Assembly (NCBI GenBank): GCA_964057225.1
Contig: OZ059899.1
Span: 3,162,001-3,226,000, forward strand
DNA from: Auanema rhodensis
Lineage: Eukaryota > Nematoda > Chromadorea > Rhabditida > Rhabditidae
Length of the DNA: 64,000 nt
Direction of reading: 5' to 3'
Of this stretch, positions 41,540 to 56,900 are shown piece by piece. A model generated the notes under the pieces. That model saw nothing but the letters and a program-made list of their open reading frames with translations, was not told the DNA's origin and did no database searches. Made by a program: the position numbers and the translations under genes. Every line of letters begins with the position of its first letter. Within the stretch, counting starts at the first letter, position 1.

Positions 41540-44500
41540 TTCAATGTAGTATAGTGCATTCGATGCGGATTTTTACGCTGCGTCGATCTGTGTTATCAGA
41601 TTTGCGCTAGCTTAAAAATGCACCGAGATATCAACCGATATAAGTTCACACTTATATCCTCGATTTTCACCCTGAAGAATTAATTTTTTCGTTGAATAAC
41701 ATTGTCTATCGTCTTTGCCTTGAGAAATGGAATCTAAAAACATCTACTTTTTGCTAAATTATTTTGAAATTTTTCGAAAAAATTTTTGTCAAAATGTTTT
41801 TGGAAGCAATGTTGAGTGTACATGGAAACTCAACATACACTAATGCATCATTTTTCAAAAGATCATAACTAATTTTTGTATCAAGCGTTTTTCAATGTAG
41901 TATAGTGCATTCGATGCGGATTTTTAAGCTGCGTCGATCTGTGTTATCAGATTTGCGCTAGCTTAAAAATGCACCGAGATATCAACTGATATAAGTTCAC
42001 ACTTATATCCTCGATTTTCACCCTGAAGAATTAATTTTTTCGTTGAATAACATTGTCTATCGTCTTTGCCTTGAGAAATGGAATCTAAAAACATCTACTT
42101 TTTGCTAAATTATTTTGAAATTTTTCGAAAAAATTTTTGTCAAAATGTTTTTGGAAGCAATGTTGAGTGTACATGGAAACTCAACATACACTAATGCATC
42201 ATTTTTCAAACGATCATAACTAATTTTTGTATTAAGCGTTTCTCAATGTAGTATAGTGCATTCGATGCGGATTTTTAAGCTGCGTCGATCTGTGTTATCA
42301 GATTTGCGCTAGCTTAAAAATGCACCGAGATATCAACTGATATAAGTTCACACTTATATCCTCGATTTTCACCCTGAAGAATTAATTTTTTTCGTTGAAT
42401 AACACTGTCCATCGTCTTTGCCTTGAAAAATGGAATCTAAAAACATCTACTTTTTGCTAAATTATTTTGAAATTTTTCGAAAAAATTTTTGTCAAAATGT
42501 TTTTGGAAGCAATGTTGAGTGTACATGGAAACTCAACATACACTAATGCATCATTTTTCAAACGATCATAACTAATTTTTGTATCAAGTGTTTCTCAATG
42601 TAGTATAGTGCATTCGATGCGGATTTTTAAGCTGCGTCGATCTGTGTTATCAGATTTGCGCTAGCTTAAAAATGCACCGAGATATCAACTGATATAAGTT
42701 CACACTTATATCCTCGATTTTCACCCTGAAGAAATAATTTTTTCGTTGAATAACATTGTCCATCGTCTTTGCCTTGAAAAAAGGAATCTAAAAACATCTA
42801 CTTTTTGCTAAATTATTTTGAAATTTTTCGAAAAAATTTTTGTCAAAATGTTTTTGGAAGCAATGTTGAGTGTACATGGAAACTCAACATACACTAATGC
42901 ATCATTTTTCAAACGATCATAACTAATTTTTGTATCAAGTGTTTCTCAATGTAGTATAGTGCATTCGATGCGGATTTTTAAGCTGCGTCGATCTGTGTTA
43001 TCAGATTTGCGCTAGCTTAAAAATGCACCGAGATATCAACTGATATAAGTTCACACTTATATCCTCGATTTTCACCCTGAAGAAATAATTTTTTCGTTGA
43101 ATAACATTGTCCATCGTCTTTGCCTTGAAAAAAGGAATCTAAAAACATCTACTTTTTGCTAAATTATTTTGAAATTTTTCGAAAAAATTTTTGTCAAAAT
43201 GTTTTTGGAAGCAATGTTGAGTGTACATGGAAACTCAACATACACTAATGCATCATTTTTCAAACGATCATAACTAATTTTTGTATCAAGCGTTTTTCAA
43301 TGTAGTATAGTGCATTCGATGCGGATTTTTAAGCTGCGTCGATCTGTGTTATCAGATTTGCGCTAGCTTAAAAATGCACCGAGATATCAACTGATATAAG
43401 TTCACACTTATATCCTCGATTTTCACCCTGAAGAATTAATTTTTTCGTTGAATAACTTTGTCTATCGTCTTTGCCTTGAGAAATGGAATCTAAAAACATC
43501 TACTTTTTGCTAAATTATTTTGAAATTTTTCGAAAAAATTTTTGTCAAAATGTTTTTGGAAGCAATGTTGAGTGTACATGGAAACTCAACATACAGTAAT
43601 GCATCATTTTTCAAACGATCATAACTAATTTTTGTATTAAGCGTTTCTCAATGTAGTATAGTGCATTCGATGCGGATTTTTAAGCTGCGTCGATCTGTGT
43701 TATCAGATTTGCGCTAGCTTAAAAATGCACCGAGATATCAACCGATATAAGTTCACACTTATATCCTCGATTTTCACCCTGAAGAATTAATTTTTTCGTT
43801 GAATAACATTGTCTATCGTCTTTGCCTTGAGAAATGGAATCTAAAAACATCTACTTTTTGCTAAATTATTTTGAAATTTTTCGAAAAAATTTTTGTCAAA
43901 ATGTTTTTGGAAGCAATGTTGAGTGTACATGGAAACTCAACATACACTAATGCATCATTTTTCAAAAGATCATAACTAATTTTTGTATCAAGCGTTTTTC
44001 AATGTAGTATAGTGCATTCGATGCGGATTTTTACGCTGCGTCGATCTGTGTTATCAGATTTGCGCTAGCTTAAAAATGCACCGAGATATCAACCGATATA
44101 AGTTCACACTTATATCCTCGATTTTCACCCTGAAGAATTAATTTTTTCGTTGAATAACATTGTCTATCGTCTTTGCCTTGAGAAATGGAATCTAAAAACA
44201 TCTACTTTTTGCTAAATTATTTTGAAATTTTTCGAAAAAATTTTTGTCAAAATGTTTTTGGAAGCAATGTTGAGTGTACATGGAAACTCAACATACACTA
44301 ATGCATCATTTTTCAAAAGATCATAACTAATTTTTGTATCAAGCGTTTTTCAATGTAGTATAGTGCATTCGATGCGGATTTTTAAGCTGCGTCGATCTGT
44401 GTTATCAGATTTGCGCTAGCTTAAAAATGCACCGAGATATCAACTGATATAAGTTCACACTTATATCCTCGATTTTCACCCTGAAGAATTAATTTTTTCG

Positions 44501-46190
44501 TTGAATAACATTGTCTATCGTCTTTGCCTTGAGAAATGGAATCTAAAAACATCTACTTTTTGCTAAATTATTTTGAAATTTTTCGAAAAAATTTTTGTCA
44601 AAATGTTTTTGGAAGCAATGTTGAGTGTACATGGAAACTCAACATACACTAATGCATCATTTTTCAAACGATCATAACTAATTTTTGTATTAAGCGTTTC
44701 TCAATGTAGTATAGTGCATTCGATGCGGATTTTTAAGCTGCGTCGATCTGTGTTATCAGATTTGCGCTAGCTTAAAAATGCACCGAGATATCAACTGATA
44801 TAAGTTCACACTTATATCCTCGATTTTCACCCTGAAGAATTAATTTTTTCGTTGAATAACACTGTCCATCGTCTTTGCCTTGAAAAATGGAATCTAAAAA
44901 CATCTACTTTTTGCTAAATTATTTTGAAATTTTTCGAAAAAATTTTTGTCAAAATGTTTTTGGAAGCAATGTTGAGTGTACATGGAAACTCAACATACAC
45001 TAATGCATCATTTTTCAAACGATCATAACTAATTTTTGTATCAAGTGTTTCTCAATGTAGTATAGTGCATTCGATGCGGATTTTTAAGCTGCGTCGATCT
45101 GTGTTATCAGATTTGCGCTAGCTTAAAAATGCACCGAGATATCAACTGATATAAGTTCACACTTATATCCTCGATTTTCACCCTGAAGAAATAATTTTTT
45201 CGTTGAATAACATTGTCCATCGTCTTTGCCTTGAAAAAAGGAATCTAAAAACATCTACTTTTTGCTAAATTATTTTGAAATTTTTCGAAAAAATTTTTGT
45301 CAAAATGTTTTTGGAAGCAATGTTGAGTGTACATGGAAACTCAACATACACTAATGCATCATTTTTCAAACGATCATAACTAATTTTTGTATCAAGTGTT
45401 TCTCAATGTAGTATAGTGCATTCGATGCGGATTTTTAAGCTGCGTCGATCTGTGTTATCAGATTTGCGCTAGCTTAAAAATGCACCGAGATATCAACTGA
45501 TATAAGTTCACACTTATATCCTCGATTTTCACCCTGAAGAAATAATTTTTTCGTTGAATAACATTGTCCATCGTCTTTGCCTTGAAAAAAGGAATCTAAA
45601 AACATCTACTTTTTGCTAAATTATTTTGAAATTTTTCGAAAAAATTTTTGTCAAAATGTTTTTGGAAGCAATGTTGAGTGTACATGGAAACTCAACATAC
45701 ACTAATGCATCATTTTTCAAACGATCATAACTAATTTTTGTATCAAGCGTTTTTCAATGTAGTATAGTGCATTCGATGCGGATTTTTAAGCTGCGTCGAT
45801 CTGTGTTATCAGATTTGCGCTAGCTTAAAAATGCACCGAGATATCAACTGATATAAGTTCACACTTATATCCTCGATTTTCACCCTGAAGAATTAATTTT
45901 TTCGTTGAATAACTTTGTCTATCGTCTTTGCCTTGAGAAATGGAATCTAAAAACATCTACTTTTTGCTAAATTATTTTGAAATTTTTCGAAAAAATTTTT
46001 GTCAAAATGTTTTTGGAAGCAATGTTGAGTGTACATGGAAACTCAACATACAGTAATGCATCATTTTTCAAACGATCATAACTAATTTTTGTATTAAGCG
46101 TTTCTCAATGTAGTATAGTGCATTCGATGCGGATTTTTAAGCTGCGTCGATCTGTGTTATCAGATTTGCGCTAGCTTAAAAATGCACCGA
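41540..46190. repeat. Seven-monomer unit in two tandem copies (higher-order repeat)
   Basis: Private markers recur at exactly 2457 bp (7 monomers): AACACTGTCC at 42401/44858, AACTTTGTC near 43456/45913 and CATACAGTAATG near 43594/46051. Two consecutive AAGTGTTTCTC monomers lie at the same places in each copy. The first copy alone carries an extra T near 42390, so that change postdates the duplication. The AACACTGTCC marker recurs again at 50474 (16 monomers on) and 52580 (6 more). Confidence 0.8.
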
Positions 46191-49100
46191 GATATCAACT
46201 GATATAAGTTCACACTTATATCCTCGATTTTCACCCTGAAGAATTAATTTTTTCGTTGAATAACATTGTCCATCGTCTTTGCCTTGAAAAATGGAATCTA
46301 AAAACATCTACTTTTTGCTAAATTATTCTGAAATTTTTCGAAAAAATTTTTGTCAAAATGTTTTTGGAAGCAATGTTGAGTGTACATGGAAACTCAACAT
46401 ACACTAATGCATCATTTTTCAAACGATCATAACTAATTTTTGTATTAAGCGTTTCTCAATGTAGTATAGTGCATTCGATGCGGATTTTTAAGCTGCGTCG
46501 ATCTGTGTTATCAGATTTGCGCTAGCTTAGAAATGCACCGAGATATCAACTGATATAAGTTCACACTTATATCCTCGATTTTCACCCTGAAGAATTAATT
46601 TTTTCGTTGAATAACATTGTCCATCGTCTTTGCCTTGAAAAATGGAATCTTAAAACATCTACTTTTTGCTAAATTATTTTGAAATTTTTCGAAAAAATTT
46701 TTGTCAAAATGTTTTTGGAAGCAATGTTGAGTGTACATGGAAACTCAACATACACTAATGCATCATTTTTCAAACGATCATAACTAATTTTTGTATTAAG
46801 CGTTTCTCAATGTAGTATAGTGCATTCGATACGGATTTTTAAGCTGCGTCGATCTGTGTTATCAGATTTGCGCTAGCTTAAAAATGCACCGAGATATCAA
46901 CTGATATAAGTTCACACTTATATCCTCGATTTTCACTCTGAAGAAATAATTTTTTCGTTGAATAACATTGTCCATCGTCTTTGCCTTGAAAAAAGGAATC
47001 TAAAAACATCTACTTTTTGCTAAATTATTTTGAAATTTTTCGAAAAAATTTTTGTCAAAATGTTTTTGGAAGCAATGTTGAGTGTACATGGAAACTCAAC
47101 ATACACTAATGCATCATTTTTCAAACGATCATAACTAATTTTTGTATCAAGCGTTTTTCAATGTAGTATAGTGCATTCGATGCGGATTTTTAAGCTGCGT
47201 CGATCTGTGTTATCAGATTTGCGCTAGCTTAAAAATGCACCGAGATATCAACTGATATAAGTTCACACTTATATCCTCGATTTTCACCCTGAAGAATTAA
47301 TTTTTTCGTTGAATAACATTGTCTATCGTCTTTGCTTTGAGAAATGGAATCTAAAAACATCTACTTTTTGCTAAATTATTTTGAAATTTTTTGAAAAAAT
47401 TTTTGTCAAAATGTTTTTGGAAGCAATGTTGAGTGTACATGGAAACTCAACATACACTAATGCATCATTTTTCAAAAGATCATAACTAATTTTTGTATCA
47501 AGCGTTTTTCAATGTAGTATAGTGCATTCGATGCGGATTTTTAAGCTGCGTCGATCTGTGTTATCAGATTTGCGCTAGCTTAAAAATGCACCGAGATATC
47601 AACTGATATAAGTTCACACTTATATCCTCGATTTTCACCCTGAAGAATTAATTTTTTCGTTGAATAACATTGTCTATCGTCTTTGCCTTGAGAAATGGAA
47701 TCTAAAAACATCTACTTTTTGCTAAATTATTTTGAAATTTTTCGAAAAAATTTTTGTCAAAATGTTTTTGGAAGCAATGTTGAGTGTACATGGAAACTCA
47801 ACATACACTAATGCATCATTTTTCAAAAGATCATAACTAATTTTTGTATCAAGCGTTTTTCAATGTAGTATAGTGCATTCGATGCGGATTTTTAAGCTGC
47901 GTCGATCTGTGTTATCAGATTTGCGCTAGCTTAAAAATGCACCGAGATATCAACTGATATAAGTTCACACTTATATCCTCGATTTTCACCCTGAAGAATT
48001 AATTTTTTCGTTGAATAACATTGTCTATCGTCTTTGCCTTGAGAAATGGAATCTAAAAACATCTACTTTTTGCTAAATTATTTTGAAATTTTTCGAAAAA
48101 ATTTTTGTCAAAATGTTTTTGGAAGCAATGTTGAGTGTACATGGAAACTCAACATACACTAATGCATCATTTTTCAAAAGATCATAACTAATTTTTGTAT
48201 CAAGCGTTTTTCAATGTAGTATAGTGCATTCGATGCGGATTTTTACGCTGCGTCGATCTGTGTTATCAGATTTGCGCTAGCTTAAAAATGCACCGAGATA
48301 TCAACCGATATAAGTTCACACTTATATCCTCGATTTTCACCCTGAAGAATTAATTTTTTCGTTGAATAACATTGTCTATCGTCTTTGCCTTGAGAAATGG
48401 AATCTAAAAACATCTACTTTTTGCTAAATTATTTTGAAATTTTTCGAAAAAATTTTTGTCAAAATGTTTTTGGAAGCAATGTTGAGTGTACATGGAAACT
48501 CAACATACACTAATGCATCATTTTTCAAAAGATCATAACTAATTTTTGTATCAAGCGTTTTTCAATGTAGTATAGTGCATTCGATGCGGACTTTTACGCT
48601 GCGTCGATCTGTGTTATCAGATTTGCGCTAGCTTAAAAATGCACCGAGATATCAACCGATATAAGTTCACACTTATATCCTCGATTTTCACCCTGAAGAA
48701 TTAATTTTTTCGTTGAATAACATTGTCTATCGTCTTTGCCTTGAGAAATGGAATCTAAAAACATCTACTTTTTGCTAAATTATTTTGAAATTTTTCGAAA
48801 AAATTTTTGTCAAAATGTTTTTGGAAGCAATGTTGAGTGTACATGGAAACTCAACATACACTAATGCATCATTTTTCAAAAGATCATAACTAATTTTTGT
48901 ATCAAGCGTTTTTCAATGTAGTATAGTGCATTCGATGCGGATTTTTAAGCTGCGTCGATCTGTGTTATCAGATTTGCGCTAGCTTAAAAATGCACCGAGA
49001 TATCAACTGATATAAGTTCACACTTATATCCTCGATTTTCACCCTGAAGAATTAATTTTTTCGTTGAATAACATTGTCTATCGTCTTTGCCTTGAGAAAT

Positions 49101-52100
49101 GGAATCTAAAAACATCTACTTTTTGCTAAATTATTTTGAAATTTTTCGAAAAAATTTTTGTCAAAATGTTTTTGGAAGCAATGTTGAGTGTACATGGAAA
49201 CTCAACATACACTAATGCATCATTTTTCAAACGATCATAACTAATTTTTGTATTAAGCGTTTCTCAATGTAGTATAGTGCATTCGATGCGGATTTTTAAG
49301 CTGCGTCGATCTGTGTTATCAGATTTGCGCTAGCTTAAAAATGCACCGAGATATCAACCGATATAAGTTCACACTTATATCCTCGATTTTCACCCTGAAG
49401 AATTAATTTTTTCGTTGAATAACATTGTCTATCGTCTTTGCCTTGAGAAATGGAATCTAAAAACATCTACTTTTTGCTAAATTATTTTGAAATTTTTCGA
49501 AAAAATTTTTGTCAAAATGTTTTTGGAAGCAATGTTGAGTGTACATGGAAACTCAACATACACTAATGCATCATTTTTCAAAAGATCATAACTAATTTTT
49601 GTATCAAGCGTTTTTCAATGTAGTATAGTGCATTCGATGCGGATTTTTACGCTGCGTCGATCTGTGTTATCAGATTTGCGCTAGCTTAAAAATGCACCGA
49701 GATATCAACCGATATAAGTTCCCACTTATATCCTCGATTTTCACCCTGAAGAATTAATTTTTTCGTTGAATAACATTGTCTATCGTCTTTGCCTTGAGAA
49801 ATGGAATCTAAAAACATCTACTTTTTGCTAAATTATTTTGAAATTTTTCGAAAAAATTTTTGTCAAAATGTTTTTGGAAGCAATGTTGAGTGTACATGGA
49901 AACTCAACATACACTAATGCATCATTTTTCAAAAGATCATAACTAATTTTTGTATCAAGCGTTTTTCAATGTAGTATAGTGCATTCGATGCGGATTTTTA
50001 AGCTGCGTCGATCTGTGTTATCAGATTTGCGCTAGCTTAAAAATGCACCGAGATATCAACTGATATAAGTTCACACTTATATCCTCGATTTTCACCCTGA
50101 AGAATTAATTTTTTCGTTGAATAACATTGTCTATCGTCTTTGCCTTGAGAAATGGAATCTAAAAACATCTACTTTTTGCTAAATTATTTTGAAATTTTTC
50201 GAAAAAATTTTTGTCAAAATGTTTTTGGAAGCAATGTTGAGTGTACATGGAAACTCAACATACACTAATGCATCATTTTTCAAACGATCATAACTAATTT
50301 TTGTATTAAGCGTTTCTCAATGTAGTATAGTGCATTCGATGCGGATTTTTAAGCTGCGTCGATCTGTGTTATCAGATTTGCGCTAGCTTAAAAATGCACC
50401 GAGATATCAACTGATATAAGTTCACACTTATATCCTCGATTTTCACCCTGAAGAATTAATTTTTTCGTTGAATAACACTGTCCATCGTCTTTGCCTTGAA
50501 AAATGGAATCTAAAAACATCTACTTTTTGCTAAATTATTTTGAAATTTTTCGAAAAAATTTTTGTCAAAATGTTTTTGGAAGCAATGTTGAGTGTACATG
50601 GAAACTCAACATACACTAATGCATCATTTTTCAAACGATCATAACTAATTTTTGTATCAAGTGTTTCTCAATGTAGTATAGTGCATTCGATGCGGATTTT
50701 TAAGCTGCGTCGATCTGTGTTATCAGATTTGCGCTAGCTTAAAAATGCACCGAGATATCAACTGATATAAGTTCACACTTATATCCTCGATTTTCACCCT
50801 GAAGAATTAATTTTTTCGTTGAATAACATTGTCCATCGTCTTTGCCTTGAAAAATGGAATCTAAAAACATCTACTTTTTGCTAAATTATTTTGAAATTTT
50901 TCGAAAAAATTTTTGTCAAAATGTTTTTGGAAGCAATGTTGAGTGTACATGGAAACTCAACATACACTAATGCATCATTTTTCAAACGATCATAACTAAT
51001 TTTTGTATTAAGCGTTTCTCAATGTAGTATAGTGCATTCGATGCGGATTTTTAAGCTGCGTCGATCTGTGTTATCAGATTTGCGCTAGCTTAAAAATGCA
51101 CCGAGATATCAACCGATATAAGTTCACACTTATATCCTCGATTTTCACCCTGAAGAATTAATTTTTTCGTTGAATAACATTGTCTATCGTCTTTGCCTTG
51201 AGAAATGGAATCTAAAAACATCTACTTTTTGCTAAATTATTTTGAAATTTTTCGAAAAAATTTTTGTCAAAATGTTTTTGGAAGCAATGTTGAGTGTACA
51301 TGGAAACTCAACATACACTAATGCATCATTTTTCAAAAGATCATAACTAATTTTTGTATCAAGCGTTTTTCAATGTAGTATAGTGCATTCGATGCGGATT
51401 TTTACGCTGCGTCGATCTGTGTTATCAGATTTGCGCTAGCTTAAAAATGCACCGAGATATCAACCGATATAAGTTCACACTTATATCCTCGATTTTCACC
51501 CTGAAGAATTAATTTTTTCGTTGAATAACATTGTCTATCGTCTTTGCCTTGAGAAATGGAATCTAAAAACATCTACTTTTTGCTAAATTATTTTGAAATT
51601 TTTCGAAAAAATTTTTGTCAAAATGTTTTTGGAAGCAATGTTGAGTGTACATGGAAACTCAACATACACTAATGCATCATTTTTCAAAAGATCATAACTA
51701 ATTTTTGTATCAAGCGTTTTTCAATGTAGTATAGTGCATTCGATGCGGATTTTTAAGCTGCGTCGATCTGTGTTATCAGATTTGCGCTAGCTTAAAAATG
51801 CACCGAGATATCAACTGATATAAGTTCACACTTATATCCTCGATTTTCACCCTGAAGAATTAATTTTTTCGTTGAATAACATTGTCTATCGTCTTTGCCT
51901 TGAGAAATGGAATCTAAAAACATCTACTTTTTGCTAAATTATTTTGAAATTTTTCGAAAAAATTTTTGTCAAAATGTTTTTGGAAGCAATGTTGAGTGTA
52001 CATGGAAACTCAACATACACTAATGCATCATTTTTCAAAAGATCATAACTAATTTTTGTATCAAGCGTTTTTCAATGTAGTATAGTGCATTCGATGCGGA

Positions 52101-53929
52101 TTTTTAAGCTGCGTCGATCTGTGTTATCAGATTTGCGCTAGCTTAAAAATGCACCGAGATATCAACTGATATAAGTTCACACTTATATCCTCGATTTTCA
52201 CCCTGAAGAATTAATTTTTTCGTTGAATAACATTGTCTATCGTCTTTGCCTTGAGAAATGGAATCTAAAAACATCTACTTTTTGCTAAATTATTTTGAAA
52301 TTTTTCGAAAAAATTTTTGTCAAAATGTTTTTGGAAGCAATGTTGAGTGTACATGGAAACTCAACATACACTAATGCATCATTTTTCAAACGATCATAAC
52401 TAATTTTTGTATTAAGCGTTTCTCAATGTAGTATAGTGCATTCGATGCGGATTTTTAAGCTGCGTCGATCTGTGTTATCAGATTTGCGCTAGCTTAAAAA
52501 TGCACCGAGATATCAACTGATATAAGTTCACACTTATATCCTCGATTTTCACCCTGAAGAATTAATTTTTTCGTTGAATAACACTGTCCATCGTCTTTGC
52601 CTTGAAAAATGGAATCTAAAAACATCTACTTTTTGCTAAATTATTTTGAAATTTTTCGAAAAAATTTTTGTCAAAATGTTTTTGGAAGCAATGTTGAGTG
52701 TACATGGAAACTCAACATACACTAATGCATCATTTTTCAAACGATCATAACTAATTTTTGTATCAAGTGTTTCTCAATGTAGTATAGTGCATTCGATGCG
52801 GATTTTTAAGCTGCGTCGATCTGTGTTATCAGATTTGCGCTAGCTTAAAAATGCACCGAGATATCAACTGATATAAGTTCACACTTATATCCTCGATTTT
52901 CACCCTGAAGAAATAATTTTTTCGTTGAATAACATTGTCCATCGTCTTTGCCTTGAAAAAAGGAATCTAAAAACATCTACTTTTTGCTAAATTATTTTGA
53001 AATTTTTCGAAAAAATTTTTGTCAAAATGTTTTTGGAAGCAATGTTGAGTGTACATGGAAACTCAACATACACTAATGCATCATTTTTCAAACGATCATA
53101 ACTAATTTTTGTATCAAGTGTTTCTCAATGTAGTATAGTGCATTCGATGCGGATTTTTAAGCTGCGTCGATCTGTGTTATCAGATTTGCGCTAGCTTAAA
53201 AATGCACCGAGATATCAACTGATATAAGTTCACACTTATATCCTCGATTTTCACCCTGAAGAAATAATTTTTTCGTTGAATAACATTGTCCATCGTCTTT
53301 GCCTTGAAAAAAGGAATCTAAAAACATCTACTTTTTGCTAAATTATTTTGAAATTTTTCGAAAAAATTTTTGTCAAAATGTTTTTGGAAGCAATGTTGAG
53401 TGTACATGGAAACTCAACATACACTAATGCATCATTTTTCAAACGATCATAACTTATTTTTGTATTAAGCGTTTCTCAATGTAGTATAGTGCATTCGATG
53501 CGGATTTTTAAGCTGCGTCGATCTGTGTTATCAGATTTGCGCTAGCTTAAAAATGCACCGAGATATCAACTGATATAAGTTCACACTTATATCCTCGATT
53601 TTCACCCTGAAGAATTAATTTTTTCGTTGAATAACATTGTCCATCGTCTTTGCCTTGAAAAATGGAATCTAAAAACATCTACTTTTTGCTAAATTATTTT
53701 GAAATTTTTCGAAAAAATTTTTGTCAAAATGTTTTTGGAAGCAATGTTGAGTGTACATGGAAACTCAACATACACTAATGCATCATTTTTCAAACGATCA
53801 TAACTAATTTTTGTATTAAGCGTTTCTCAATGTAGTATAGTGCATTCGATGCGGATTTTTAAGCTGCGTCGATCTGTGTTATCAGATTTGCGCTAGCTTA
53901 AAAATGCACCGAGATATCAACTGATATAA

Positions 53930-56900
53930 GTTCACACATATATACCCGATTTTCACCCTGAAGAATTAATTTTTTCGTTGAATAACATTGTCCATCGTCT
54001 TTGCCTTGAGAAATGGAATCTAAAAACATCTACTTTTTGCTAAATTATTTTGAAATTTTTCGAAAAAATTTTTGTCAAAATGTTTTTGGAAGCAATGTTG
54101 AGTGTACATGGAAACTCAACATACACTAATGCATCATTTTTCAAAAGATCATAACTAATTTTTGTATCAAGCGTTTTTTAATGTAGTATAGTGCATTCGA
54201 TGCGGATTTTTAAGCTGCGTCGATCTGTGTTATCAGATTTGCGCTAGCTTAAAAATGCACCGAGATATCAACTGATATAAGTTCACACTTATATCCTCGA
54301 TTTTCACCCTGAAGAATTAATTTTTTCGTTGAATAACATTGTCTATCGTCTTTGCCTTGAGAAATGGAATCTAAAAACATCTACTTTTTGCTAAATTATT
54401 TTGAAATTTTTCGAAAAAATTTTTGTCAAAATGTTTTTGGAAGCAATGTTGAGTGTACATGGAAACTCAACATACACTAATGCATCATTTTTCAAAAGAT
54501 CATAACTAATTTTTGTATCAAGCGTTTTTCAATGTAGTATAGTGCATTCGATGCGGATTTTTACGCTGCGTCGATCTGTGTTATCAGATTTGCGCTAGCT
54601 TAAAAATGCACCGAGATATCAACCGATATAAGTTCACACTTATATCCTCGATTTTCACCCTGAAGAATTAATTTTTTCGTTGAATAACATTGTCCATCGT
54701 CTTTGCCTTGAAAAATGGAATCTAAAAACATCTACTTTTTGCTAAATTATTTTGAAATTTTTCGAAAAAATTTTTGTCAAAATGTTTTTGGAAGCAATGT
54801 TGAGTGTACATGGAAACTCAACATACACTAATGCATCATTTTTCAAACGATCATAACTAATTTTTGTATTAAGCGTTTCTCGATGTAGTATAGTGCATTC
54901 GATGCGGATTTTTAAGCTGCGTCGATCTGTGTTATCAGATTTGCGCTAGCTTAAAAATGCACCGAGATATCAACTGATATAAGTTCACACATATATACCC
55001 GATTTTCACCCTGAAGAATTAATTTTTTCGTTGAATAACATTGTCCATCGTCTTTGCCTTGAAAAAAGGAATCTAAAAACATCTACTTTTTGCTAAATTA
55101 TTTTGAAATTTTTCGAAAAAATTTTTGTCAAAATGTTTTTGGAAGCAATGTTGAGTGTACATGGAAACTCAACATACACTAATGCATCATTTTTCAAACG
55201 ATCATAACTAATTTTTGTATTAAGCGTTTCTCAATGTAGTATAGTGCATTCGATGCGGATTTTTAAGCTGCGTCGATCTGTGTTATCAGATTTGCGCTAG
55301 CTTAAAAATGCACCGAGATATCAACTGATATAAGTTCACACTTATATCCTCGATTTTCACCCTGAAGAATTAATTTTTTCGTTGAATAACATTGTCTATC
55401 GTCTTTGCCTTGAGAAATGGAATCTAAAAACATCTACTTTTTGCTAAATTATTTTGAAATTTTTCGAAAAAATTTTTGTCAAAATGTTTTTGGAAGCAAT
55501 GTTGAGTGTACATGGAAACTCAACATACACTAATGCATCATTTTTCAAAAGATCATAACTAATTTTTGTATCAAGCGTTTTTCAATGTAGTATAGTGCAT
55601 TCGATGCGGATTTTTAAGCTGCGTCGATCTGTGTTATCAGATTTGCGCTAGCTTAAAAATGCACCGAGATATCAACTGATATAAGTTCACACTTATATCC
55701 TCGATTTTCACCCTGAAGAATTAATTTTTTCGTTGAATAACATTGTCTATCGTCTTTGCCTTGAGAAATGGAATCTAAAAACATCTACTTTTTGCTAAAT
55801 TATTTTGAAATTTTTCGAAAAAATTTTTGTCAAAATGTTTTTGGAAGCAATGTTGAGTGTACATGGAAACTCAACATACACTAATGCATCATTTTTCAAA
55901 CGATCATAACTAATTTTTGTATTTAGCGTTTCTCAATGTAGTATAGTGCATTCGATGCGGATTTTTAAGCTGCGTCGATCTGTGTTATCAGATTTGCGCT
56001 AGCTTAAAAATGCACCGAGATATCAACTGATATAAGTTCACACATATATACCCGATTTTCACCCTGAAGAATTAATTTTTTCGTTGAATAACATTGTCCA
56101 TCGTCTTTGCCTTGAAAAAAGGAATCTAAAAACATCTACTTTTTGCTAAATTATTTTGAAATTTTTCGAAAAAATTTTTGTCAAAATGTTTTTGGAAGCA
56201 ATGTTGAGTGTACATGGAAACTCAACATACACTAATGCATCATTTTTCAAACGATCATAACTAATTTTTGTATTAAGCGTTTCTCAATGTAGTATAGTGC
56301 ATTCGATGCGGATTTTTAAGCTGCGTCGATCTGTGTTATCAGATTTGCGCTAGCTTAAAAATGCACCGAGATATCAACTGATATAAGTTCACACTTATAT
56401 CCTCGATTTTCACCCTGAAGAATTAATTTTTTCGTTGAATAACATTGTCTATCGTCTTTGCCTTGAGAAATGGAATCTAAAAACATCTACTTTTTGCTAA
56501 ATTATTTTGAAATTTTTCGAAAAAATTTTTGTCAAAATGTTTTTGGAAGCAATGTTGAGTGTACATGGAAACTCAACATACACTAATGCATCATTTTTCA
56601 AAAGATCATAACTAATTTTTGTATCAAGCGTTTTTCAATGTAGTATAGTGCATTCGATGCGGATTTTTAAGCTGCGTCGATCTGTGTTATCAGATTTGCG
56701 CTAGCTTAAAAATGCACCGAGATATCAACTGATATAAGTTCACACTTATATCCTCGATTTTCACCCTGAAGAATTAATTTTTTCGTTGAATAACATTGTC
56801 TATCGTCTTTGCCTTGAGAAATGGAATCTAAAAACATCTACTTTTTGCTAAATTATTTTGAAATTTTTCGAAAAAATTTTTGTCAAAATGTTTTTGGAAG